Translations under genes and position numbers: made by a program | DNA from: a virus | Length of the DNA stretch: 20,827 nucleotides | Reading direction: 5' to 3' (one strand) | Virus record (IMG/VR): IMGVR_UViG_3300021961_000773 | Location: 1-20,827 of that record | The notes under the pieces: model-generated | What the model was told of the DNA's origin: nothing | What the model saw: only the letters and a program-made list of their open reading frames with translations | The model's database searches: none | Shown: in pieces, positions 15,223 to 20,440 of the stretch | Layout: each line of letters opens with the position of its first letter | How positions within the stretch are numbered: the first letter of the stretch is position 1

Positions 15223-15723
15223 TTAGGTGTCGCTATAGTCGATGCCAACCTGAACAACCAAAGCGTCTGCGGCCATCGTGTCACCAGCGTCGGCTACCTT
15301 TCGAGCAAGCCGAAGAACACACCAGTCGGTGCTGCTGATACTGTCTAGGTTGGAGATGGTAAAAGAAGTCTCGTTCAGAGCCTTGCTGCTGGTCGATACC
15401 GTATCTGACGCACTGACGTTTTCGGTTGCAAACGCCTTGGCTTCGATACTGGTGGTGTCTGTATTTGGGGTAATCGCGGCAACACTGCCGCCCCACACCA
15501 CGCCACCGCTAGTCGCACTGGAGTACCACTGGACGGTAACGGTTAAGTTACCAGCACCGTAGTTCACGGCGGGGAACTGAAAGTAAACCGTTTCAGATGT
15601 GGTCTGATCGAACGCGAGCGATTCCACCGGGAAGTTGGTTCCCGACACCGACTGATAGGTAGCGTAGTTGGTGGCCGGGTATTGCGCGTCCCTAGGCCCA
15701 AACCGATGCTTGACTGTTGCCAT
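15223..15723 (-). CDS. Beta-rich virion-associated protein
   Basis: A 166-residue protein with alternating hydrophobic and polar residues and few charges. Segments include SETVYFQFPAVNYGAGNLTV, VQWYSSATSGGVVWGG, DTVSTSSKALNETSFTISN and WCVLRLARKVADAGDTMAAD, ending VQVGIDYSDT. The 'VYFQFPAxNYGAGxLTVxVxW ... WCVLRLxR ... AGDTMAxDALVxxV' pattern is one I associate with phage virion proteins lying ahead of receptor-binding genes; it suggests a jelly-roll or carbohydrate-binding-like sandwich. The role is inferred from position. It is coupled to the upstream gene by TAATG and separated from the LamG gene by two bases. Confidence 0.65.
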   Translation of the reverse strand: MATVKHRFGPRDAQYPATNYATYQSVSGTNFPVESLAFDQTTSETVYFQFPAVNYGAGNLTVTVQWYSSATSGGVVWGGSVAAITPNTDTTSIEAKAFATENVSASDTVSTSSKALNETSFTISNLDSISSTDWCVLRLARKVADAGDTMAADALVVQVGIDYSDT

Positions 15724-16172
15724 TACGCAATCCGGATAATAGCGTTACTCGCGTCAGCAGTCGGGAACTGGATCGTGAACGTGCCAGCCGTCGAGGTCTT
15801 GTCAGAACCAAAGGCCAGAACCGCAACCGACTTGTTGGAGTTGCTGCTGTTATAAATCAGCGCACCGTTAGCCGTGATGGTAGCGGTAGTCCACTGAGTG
15901 TCGTTGAAATCGACAAAAGCAGTCGTTCCAGACGAAGTAGGGGCAACCGTAGTAAGCGTATTCCCGCCAGCGGTATAACCCGTTCCGACCACTTCGTTGG
16001 AAGTCGTATAAGCCGTGGTGGTTGCATCCAGCGTAGCAGAAGAAGTGTACAGTGCGATTTTGAACGTATCCTGCGTGTTGCTCGTCAGCGAACGGTTGGT
16101 GGTGTTGAAGTTATGCCCACCCGACAGGATGTCAACCTTGAAGGAAGTGGTCATTGCCTGACTAATAGCCAT
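15723..16172 (-). CDS. Small beta-rich virion protein
   Basis: A 149-residue, Thr/Ser-rich, almost charge-free protein. Recognisable segments are TFKIALYTSSATLDATTTAY, GTGYTAGGNTLTTVAPTSSG, NGALIYNSSNSNKSVAVLAF and FPTADASNAIIRIA. This layout is common among phage virion proteins that I remember from marine and freshwater genomes, usually labelled structural protein. I infer a beta-sandwich tail or head decoration protein. The start has a good AGGAG seven bases upstream, unlike most coupled genes nearby, so this may be a highly translated gene. The stop overlaps the next start as TAATG. Confidence 0.7.
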   Translation of the reverse strand: MAISQAMTTSFKVDILSGGHNFNTTNRSLTSNTQDTFKIALYTSSATLDATTTAYTTSNEVVGTGYTAGGNTLTTVAPTSSGTTAFVDFNDTQWTTATITANGALIYNSSNSNKSVAVLAFGSDKTSTAGTFTIQFPTADASNAIIRIA

Positions 16173-16183
16173 CGTAATTCTCC

Positions 16184-16459
16184 TTAGAGTTTGTCTAAAA
16201 CATTAGCAAGATCAGCGAAACCGTTTTCCGAGATCTTGATCTTTATGGTGGCCCTTTCTTCAGATTGAGCCTTGTGAAAATAACCAGTGAGGATTTCCTT
16301 GATCTGTTCCCTGAAAGCCTTGGCCTGTTCAATTACCAGTGGATGGCTATTCTGACCAACCTGAATAATTCGATTGGTAGCAAGTTCCGCCAACTCATCT
16401 GGGTTAAGCCCGCGATTGCTGGTTGCTATAACAAGGGGGGTTCCTAGTTCAATATTCAT
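16184..16459 (-). CDS. Conserved phage hypothetical protein, 91 aa
   Basis: Ninety-one residues: a short beta start (IELGTPLVIATSNRGLNPDE), helices (LAELATNRIIQVGQNSHPLV; EQAKAFREQIKEILTGYFHK), and a C-terminal helix with ADLANVLDKL. I recall this 'NRGxxPDELAxxxxNRII ... QAKAFRxQI' pattern from phage genomes, next to adaptor or tail genes and without function. It starts by TAATG coupling to the adaptor. Its TAA stop is part of the sequence leading into the AGGAG that serves the next gene. It is soluble, with no signal or membrane segment. Confidence 0.7.
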   Translation of the reverse strand: MNIELGTPLVIATSNRGLNPDELAELATNRIIQVGQNSHPLVIEQAKAFREQIKEILTGYFHKAQSEERATIKIKISENGFADLANVLDKL

Positions 16460-17094
16460 TACACAGGAACCCTTTGCCTTCCGCTTCTATAAGAATCTGA
16501 GGTATTTCTGCCCTCACCAAGTTGCTTGAGAAGAATTATTCCTTCTTGGTACTTTGATTCATAATAAGAAACCATATCCTGATCGCCCTTCATGTAAAGG
16601 TAAGCCTCCCTGAGGCATCCATACAACAGGACATTTTCAAAATTATCCCCAACCCAGCTTGTCCCTGCTGTTACTATCGATTGAGGATAGTACCCATAAT
16701 GCATTTCCACAGAATAATTTTGATCTGGGGTTGGCCCTAAAATAAGGGTATCGTCATCAAATATGGCGTAATGAGTAGGAATCCCGTTTGCCGAAGGATT
16801 TGGGAAAGCCTGCCTTATGTAGTTAACATCCTTATTCAGAAGAAAAGACTGATTGTTATTTGAAATATTTATAACCGCAAGAGAATATGTATAAAGCCAA
16901 TCATCTGGCAAATTAAGGTATTTGTTACCACTGGTCATCGTTCCAATTTGATTCCGCCTTAAAGCCGGGATCTGGACGGTGTTGTATATCCTCTCTTCAG
17001 CCTGAGAAACAAACAAAGGAATATTAGCCACGAAACTCGTCTCAGAGTTTCCTGTGTATTCCTGAATTGCACTTACCAGATCAGAATAATTCAA
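16459..17094 (-). CDS. Head-tail adaptor (phage SU10 adaptor-like)
   Basis: A 211-residue protein. The N-terminus has helices (YSDLVSAIQEYTGNSETSFV; FVSQAEERIYNTVQIPALRR), the centre is beta-rich (NKYLNLPDDWLYTYSLAVIN; YAIFDDDTLILGPTPD), and the C-terminus is helical (FENVLLYGCLREAYLYMKGD). This succession matches my memory of the adaptor family named after phage SU10, which forms the ring between portal and nozzle in short-tailed phages. Initiation must be non-ATG: the codon at 17094 is TTG, an in-frame TAA lies two codons upstream, and the first internal ATG comes about 50 residues in, past conserved sequence. GAGG eight bases upstream supports the TTG. The stop overlaps the next ATG as TAATG. 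Confidence 0.75.
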   Translation of the reverse strand: MNYSDLVSAIQEYTGNSETSFVANIPLFVSQAEERIYNTVQIPALRRNQIGTMTSGNKYLNLPDDWLYTYSLAVINISNNNQSFLLNKDVNYIRQAFPNPSANGIPTHYAIFDDDTLILGPTPDQNYSVEMHYGYYPQSIVTAGTSWVGDNFENVLLYGCLREAYLYMKGDQDMVSYYESKYQEGIILLKQLGEGRNTSDSYRSGRQRVPV

Positions 17095-17097
17095 TTT

Positions 17098-17244
17098 TTA
17101 ATCCTCAAAACGATCTAGCCGCTTCTTTCGCCTGTTTCGTTTATTCCTGTACTCAAAGTCATCCTGATCTCGTCTTTTGGACTCAACGTATGAATGACCG
17201 TAATCCCTAAGCTGATTCCTGCTGTTCTTGTCTCGATTAGCCAT
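17098..17244 (-). CDS. Small highly charged protein, 48 aa
   Basis: Reading the minus strand from the ATG at 17244 gives a 48-residue protein: MANRDKNSRNQLRDYGHSYV, then ESKRRDQDDFEYRNKRNRRK, then KRLDRFED, and TAA at 17100-17098. It fills the space between two accepted genes exactly. It begins three bases after the upstream stop and ends three bases before the TTG of the adaptor gene. More than half of its residues are charged or polar, with a basic R/K cluster at residues 34-43. The function is unknown. No Shine-Dalgarno is visible, so it probably relies on re-initiation after the zinc-ribbon gene. Confidence 0.6.
   Translation of the reverse strand: MANRDKNSRNQLRDYGHSYVESKRRDQDDFEYRNKRNRRKKRLDRFED
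17103..17106 (-). promoter_or_regulatory. GAGG ribosome-binding site for the TTG-started adaptor gene
   Basis: GAGG on the minus strand ends eight bases before the TTG at 17094 and lies in the last codons of the 48-residue gene. It supports the TTG as the true start. Confidence 0.45.
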
Positions 17245-17247
17245 AGT

Positions 17248-17595
17248 TTAAACGATAATTATAGTAACTGACCCTATTTCTCCAGACCCAACTAAATTAT
17301 TCTGGGTCAGGCCAAAATCCCCGGCCATTCCTACAGGGCTCCATCCCCATTGGATGTCCCTGCTCTGACTCACATTCTTCTCTGGCCTTGGATCAAAAAT
17401 GGCCTGAGGGTCATTGACCGGGTACTTGCCAAGGTCGTCCTGCGGGTTTTCTGGTTCCCAGCATTCTGAACACACCTTGATATCTACCGTCTGGCCGTTG
17501 ACCTCCAGTTTCTTCAGTTCTTTCAACTTGTACTTAAAGCCGCACCTATCGCATTCGGCTATTGCGTGTTTGCCAGATGCAAAAGCAGACGACAT
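17248..17595 (-). CDS. Zinc-ribbon-containing phage structural-region protein
   Basis: A 115-residue protein with a four-cysteine metal site: C15-x2-C18 and C42-x2-C45, within AECDRCGFKYKLKELKKL and VCSECWEPENP. The spacing fits a zinc ribbon. The remainder has a KYPVNDPQAIFDPRP segment and a hydrophobic C-terminus (GSVTIIIV). I remember homologous small proteins in phage neck clusters, always without assigned function. The position between two adaptor-like genes suggests a neck or tail-associated role, or a late regulator; the sequence does not decide. The start is fixed by a TAATG overlap, and the stop lies in a GTTTAAAC octamer just before the next ATG. Confidence 0.7.
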   Translation of the reverse strand: MSSAFASGKHAIAECDRCGFKYKLKELKKLEVNGQTVDIKVCSECWEPENPQDDLGKYPVNDPQAIFDPRPEKNVSQSRDIQWGWSPVGMAGDFGLTQNNLVGSGEIGSVTIIIV

Positions 17596-18311
17596 TAGAT
17601 TTGGGCCTTAGGAACAAACCTAACCGTTGCTTTTTCACGATCCTCATCTGATGCCCTTTGCCATTCTTCGTCATAGATCGCCTTCAGCATCACAGGACGG
17701 TTTGGATCTACATCTGGAAGTTTAAGCGACAAATAATAGGCAAGCCCAGCCACAAGACAGGGCAGGAACCTGAAAGGGATGTCCTGACCACTAATTCCGG
17801 TTCCCTGATCCTGAATACGCCTCAGACGCCAGTAGACGAGCGTGTAGGGCTGAGAGTCGTCCGGGACAGGCCAGACAGTCACCTGAGGATACTGAGTTAC
17901 ACCGGAACTGTTATTGGCTCCAGATAGGCGTTTAACCACAATCTGTATAGGCAGTCCCGTCACATTCTTGTTTGGAATGGTGGCGTAGACACTGTTAGAT
18001 ATACGGTTGATAGTCGTATCTGCCTGATTGATCCCAGAGTTCGTCCTGATCACATGGTCAAGGAGATCCACTGTGTCAGCAGGAAGATTGTAGGTTGCCG
18101 TTCCAGAGACCAATGAGATCGATCCCTCTGAAATGGTCCACAGGTTGATGCCCCGATTCGCCCATTCTAGGAGCATCAGGTTCAGGGACCGGGTAGCGGT
18201 CCTGAAATCGTACCCGGTCCTTAGCTCCCGACCACAACGCTCAAAGGCTTCCTCAATGACTTCATTGAGGTCGAGGTTGAAGTTAGTGGTATCTGTGGTG
18301 TTGTAGGCCAT
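17595..18311 (-). CDS. Virion neck / head-tail adaptor-like protein
   Basis: A 238-residue protein opening with a helical segment (LDLNEVIEEAFERCGRELRT, then ATRSLNLMLLEWANRGINLW). A beta-rich core follows (SLVSGTATYNLPADTVDLLD; VTVWPVPDDSQPYTLVYWRL), and the C-terminus is helical (PCLVAGLAYYLSLKL, then EEWQRASDEDREKA). A helix bundle with an inserted beta sheet, and the 'TYNLPxDxxxLL ... WPxPD ... LxYW' succession, resemble adaptor proteins of the P22 gp4/T7 gp11 type. The same pattern recurs in the SU10-type adaptor four genes' distance downstream. The exact family is uncertain. It would bind below the portal and help close the packaged head. The ATG is nine bases past the preceding stop, and the stop overlaps the next start as TAATG. 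Confidence 0.6.
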   Translation of the reverse strand: MAYNTTDTTNFNLDLNEVIEEAFERCGRELRTGYDFRTATRSLNLMLLEWANRGINLWTISEGSISLVSGTATYNLPADTVDLLDHVIRTNSGINQADTTINRISNSVYATIPNKNVTGLPIQIVVKRLSGANNSSGVTQYPQVTVWPVPDDSQPYTLVYWRLRRIQDQGTGISGQDIPFRFLPCLVAGLAYYLSLKLPDVDPNRPVMLKAIYDEEWQRASDEDREKATVRFVPKAQI

Positions 18312-18320
18312 TACTTCTTC

Positions 18321-18566
18321 TTACTTACCCGCTTGGCGATAGCGGCGCGTTTTTTGAGCGATACCCTTGGGCTGGGGGACAAACTGCTTACCTTGCGCTT
18401 TGCCTTTGCGCTTGGCGGCGGTGGTTCGGGCATACTCGGAGGGGCTGAGAGCCTTGATCGCAGCCTCTGGAAGATACCTTTCACCTGTGTCAGTAGACCG
18501 TTTACCACTTTTCGTTCTCCATTTCTGAGCGGTCCATGCTTTCAAGGACTTTTGCGGGGCTTTCAA
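18321..18566 (-). CDS. Small basic phage protein with LKAWTAQKWRTKSGK motif (TTG start)
   Basis: Eighty-one residues. The N-terminal LKAWTAQKWRTKSGK is followed by TGERYLPEAAIKALSPSEYA and a basic tail containing GKQFVPQPKGIAQKTRRYR. The same order of elements occurs in a widespread small phage family of unknown function that I remember. No ATG is available near the N-terminus. The frame starts at a TTG (18566) whose last two bases begin the upstream stop (TTGA overlap), and GGAGG lies nine bases before it, so TTG initiation is well supported. With its neighbours it makes a run of four small, basic or low-complexity proteins. Confidence 0.75.
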   Translation of the reverse strand: MKAPQKSLKAWTAQKWRTKSGKRSTDTGERYLPEAAIKALSPSEYARTTAAKRKGKAQGKQFVPQPKGIAQKTRRYRQAGK

Positions 18567-18748
18567 TCGCGGTAACCTCCGCCCTTGGCCTTATATTGCT
18601 TTGCAAGAAGCTGGGCCTTTCTCGCGCTCCATTTTCCTGCCGCAGTGCCTTGGACGTTCTGACCCTTAATCTTGTTGAACAGTGCTTTACGCATACTGGG
18701 CTTGGTGTAGTTCCCGGCAGCGTTGACCTTGCTCTTAGCCTTCGCCAT
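18563..18748 (-). CDS. Small basic phage protein with GKWSARKAQLLAKQYKAKGG motif
   Basis: Sixty-one residues, strongly basic. The C-terminal half carries GKWSARKAQLLAKQYKAKGG, which I recognise as a recurring segment in small proteins of marine phages (annotated as a domain of unknown function). The N-terminus reads MAKAKSKVNAAGNYTKPSMR. The frame could be extended two codons to a TTG at 18754, but the ATG at 18748 forms TGATG with the upstream stop, as at many junctions here, so I use it. The function is unknown. The basic, helix-forming C-terminus suggests nucleic-acid contact, which is inference only. Confidence 0.75.
   Translation of the reverse strand: MAKAKSKVNAAGNYTKPSMRKALFNKIKGQNVQGTAAGKWSARKAQLLAKQYKAKGGGYRD
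18576..18580 (-). promoter_or_regulatory. Shine-Dalgarno GGAGG for the TTG-started gene
   Basis: On the minus strand GGAGG sits nine bases before the TTG at 18566, inside the 3' end of the preceding gene. It is the main evidence for the non-ATG start of the 81-residue protein. Confidence 0.6.
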
Positions 18749-18966
18749 CAGCAACGCTTCCCTTTCTTGGTCATTCCGCCAGACTTCATACCCTTCTTCT
18801 TTAGGTCCTCAGTAATTCGCATGAGGGGTTCGGTCACGCCCTTGGTGACGGGATGCATCTGGGAGGCCGCACGGGCAGCATTCATGGACTCAGCGGCCAG
18901 TTTCTCGTTCTCGAAAGCCTCCTTAGAGGCGTTCCGGGAACCAATAGGGTTCTGATTGGCTGGCAT
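18748..18966 (-). CDS. Small phage hypothetical protein ending in GGMTKKGKRC
   Basis: Seventy-two residues. The first half is mixed helical (ASKEAFENEKLAAESMNAAR) and the C-terminus is basic (LKKKGMKSGGMTKKGKRC). Its GGMTK tail repeats the GGMTKS element near the end of the protein encoded just upstream, and a 15-base identical DNA stretch underlies both. I do not recognise a functional family. Start and stop are both fixed by 1-base overlaps with its neighbours (TAATG in, TGATG out), which strongly supports it as a real gene. Confidence 0.7.
   Translation of the reverse strand: MPANQNPIGSRNASKEAFENEKLAAESMNAARAASQMHPVTKGVTEPLMRITEDLKKKGMKSGGMTKKGKRC
18766..18780. repeat. 15-base direct repeat, copy 1
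   Basis: CTTGGTCATTCCGCC occurs here and again at 19020-19034, on the plus strand in both cases. On the minus strand both encode GGMTK, in two adjacent genes and in the same phase. Confidence 0.7.
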
Positions 18967-19913
18967 TACACCATCCTCCCGCGAGTCTTGCCGCGAGTGG
19001 CGCAGCCATCCATACGGCTCTTGGTCATTCCGCCCTTAGCCGTTCCAGTCTTGCCGCCTTTTTTAAAGTCAATTTGAACCGGGGGAGGGGTGATTGGCTT
19101 ATAGTCCTCCCCGTCAACTTTCAAACCATAGCCACCTGAGCCGCCAGCAGGAGGAAGAGTTTCGACCTGAGGCATGGCGGGGGGCGTCTCAGGGGTGATT
19201 TCAGCCGGACCACCGGGGGTTCTGATAGGCATTCTGGAAGCCATCAAGTCCCTAGCCCTCTGAGAAGCCTGAGCGGGAAGGGTGGGAACCCGGCGCATAT
19301 CCATTCCACGGCCCTTGTTTTGGCGAGCAGCCAACGCCGCAGCGGCCCTAGGGTTTGCTTTAGAGGGAAGAGTGGGAGGGGTGGATCCCCTCAATGTCAC
19401 CTTGGTGGAATCGTTGGAATCGTATCCAGCAGGGATAGGGGTAGGGGTGCTTCCCGCGCTGCCCGTATCAGCAGGGGAACCCGGAATAATGGGCGGAGAA
19501 TAAGACGGAACTGGAGGAACGCCTTTGATTGAATTAGGCATTGAGGACATTCCCCCAAATGCCATTTTCTTGGTCTTCCCACCGGCACTCATCTTGGGAT
19601 TCTGGTTGGTTCCCAAGTTATACAAGGCACCAGCCTTTCTAGGATTCGGATCTTTGGTGGAACCGCCCCCCAACATTCCGCGAGCGCCCGCAAAACGCTC
19701 CATAGCGGAAGCAGCCTTGGAGGACGCCTGCGAGGGCAGGGACGGCTTGGAGGGCATCTTGCCCCCCTTCATGTAACGCTTCATATCGGTCTCCTTGTCT
19801 TCTTTAACGAACTCTTTGCCAACGGAGACCGGTACGCCGACCTTCTTGGCAAACTCTGGGTTATGTGCCACGGCTTGCATAAATCTTTCCTGCTTGTTGC
19901 TATTGCTAGGCAT
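18966..19913 (-). CDS. Low-complexity Pro/Gly/Lys-rich phage protein with KGG motifs
   Basis: A 315-residue protein. The N-terminus is an ordered basic segment: SNKQERFMQAVAHNPEFAKK, then VGVPVSVGKEFVKED. This opening recurs in marine phage proteins that I remember but cannot name functionally. The remainder is disordered: proline-rich stretches (GVPPVPSYSPPIIPGSPADT), repeated LPSQAS/LPSKAN/LPAQAS units, and several KGG or GG-M-T-K elements (YMKGGKMP, KKMAFGGMS, KKGGKTGTAKGGMTKS). There is no transmembrane segment and no catalytic motif. It starts by TGATG coupling to the gene upstream and ends by TAATG coupling to the next. The composition would suit an internal head or DNA-associated protein, or a flexible scaffold, but nothing here proves it. 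Confidence 0.75.
   Translation of the reverse strand: MPSNSNKQERFMQAVAHNPEFAKKVGVPVSVGKEFVKEDKETDMKRYMKGGKMPSKPSLPSQASSKAASAMERFAGARGMLGGGSTKDPNPRKAGALYNLGTNQNPKMSAGGKTKKMAFGGMSSMPNSIKGVPPVPSYSPPIIPGSPADTGSAGSTPTPIPAGYDSNDSTKVTLRGSTPPTLPSKANPRAAAALAARQNKGRGMDMRRVPTLPAQASQRARDLMASRMPIRTPGGPAEITPETPPAMPQVETLPPAGGSGGYGLKVDGEDYKPITPPPVQIDFKKGGKTGTAKGGMTKSRMDGCATRGKTRGRMV
19020..19034. repeat. 15-base direct repeat, copy 2
   Basis: Second copy of CTTGGTCATTCCGCC, within the C-terminal coding part of the 315-residue protein, 254 bases from copy 1. Confidence 0.7.
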
Positions 19914-20152
19914 CAGTCTTTGTCATCATTAAGACGGTCAATCTTCTGTTCCAGCCTGTCAAACCTATCAAGCAACTGCTTCATATCGTGTCTAAACTCG
20001 CTCCTAGTAATATGATCCCTAGCAACTTCCTCTCTAGTCTTGTTTAACAAGACCCCAAGGCGCTGTAATTCTGCGAACTTATCTTTCATAAAAAAACCAA
20101 GAATAGACACTATTCCGGTCAAGATCATGTTCCAGATTACCATCTCCATCAT
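19913..20152 (-). CDS. Small membrane-anchored coiled-coil protein
   Basis: About 79 residues. The N-terminus has one hydrophobic segment (VIWNMILTGIVSILGFFM, about residues 5-22). The rest is highly charged and heptad-like (FRHDMKQLLDRFDRLEQKID), so a single transmembrane helix followed by a cytoplasmic or periplasmic coiled coil is likely. A longer frame opens at a TTG at 20155, but ATG codons at 20152 and 20149 sit 4 and 7 bases after AAGGA, so I start at 20152. The stop overlaps the next ATG as TGATG. Similar small proteins occur in many phage structural clusters without a proven role. A holin-accessory or spanin role is possible, but the real lysis cassette is elsewhere in the window, so I leave the function open. 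Confidence 0.75.
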   Translation of the reverse strand: MMEMVIWNMILTGIVSILGFFMKDKFAELQRLGVLLNKTREEVARDHITRSEFRHDMKQLLDRFDRLEQKIDRLNDDKD

Positions 20153-20161
20153 CAATTCCTT

Positions 20162-20440
20162 TTAGCAGTCCCATGCCCTAAGTGACTTATTGATCCTGCT
20201 ATTAGGATCTTTTGCGGTCTTGGCGGAAGTAAGCCGCTTCTTCATACCGGTCATCCTCGCACAGAATGACTTACGCCTAGCCGCAGACTTGGGGGACTTG
20301 GCTGCTTCGGCCCTTTTAACCGGAGCCTTGAGACCCGGCTTGCCGGGATTAGAACGGTTATAGGACGTACGACCTGCGGCGTTTAGACCGCCTTCCGGGT
20401 TCTTGCCTTCTTTGCGAGTCCAAGCCTGAGTCTTAGGCAT
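20162..20440 (-). CDS. Small basic phage protein (DUF6321-like)
   Basis: A 92-residue lysine- and arginine-rich protein. The order of elements is a KEGKNPEGGLNAAGRTSYNR segment (residues about 10-29), a basic proline-containing linker, RRKSFCARMTGMKKRLTSAK, and a C-terminal LRAWDC. This pattern matches, from memory, the small phage family DUF6321, whose function is not established. The ATG at 20440 has GGAG six bases upstream and overlaps the preceding stop by 8 bases. Strong positive charge could mean nucleic-acid or capsid-interior binding, but that is inference. Its place just upstream of the neck genes suggests it is made late, with the virion proteins. Confidence 0.75.
   Translation of the reverse strand: MPKTQAWTRKEGKNPEGGLNAAGRTSYNRSNPGKPGLKAPVKRAEAAKSPKSAARRKSFCARMTGMKKRLTSAKTAKDPNSRINKSLRAWDC

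Noticed and set aside
18311-18508. Minus-strand 65-codon frame whose TAA overlaps the next ATG as TAATG
   Set aside because: The end overlap looks like other junctions here, but the protein is low-complexity and out of frame with the 81-aa gene, whose motifs I recognise. It would need a GTG start. A frameshift at the end of the 81-aa gene is possible but unneeded.
18749-18754. TTG two codons upstream as the start of the 61-aa gene
   Set aside because: The ATG at 18748 forms the TGATG overlap typical of this operon, and the homologous pattern begins MAKAKSKV.
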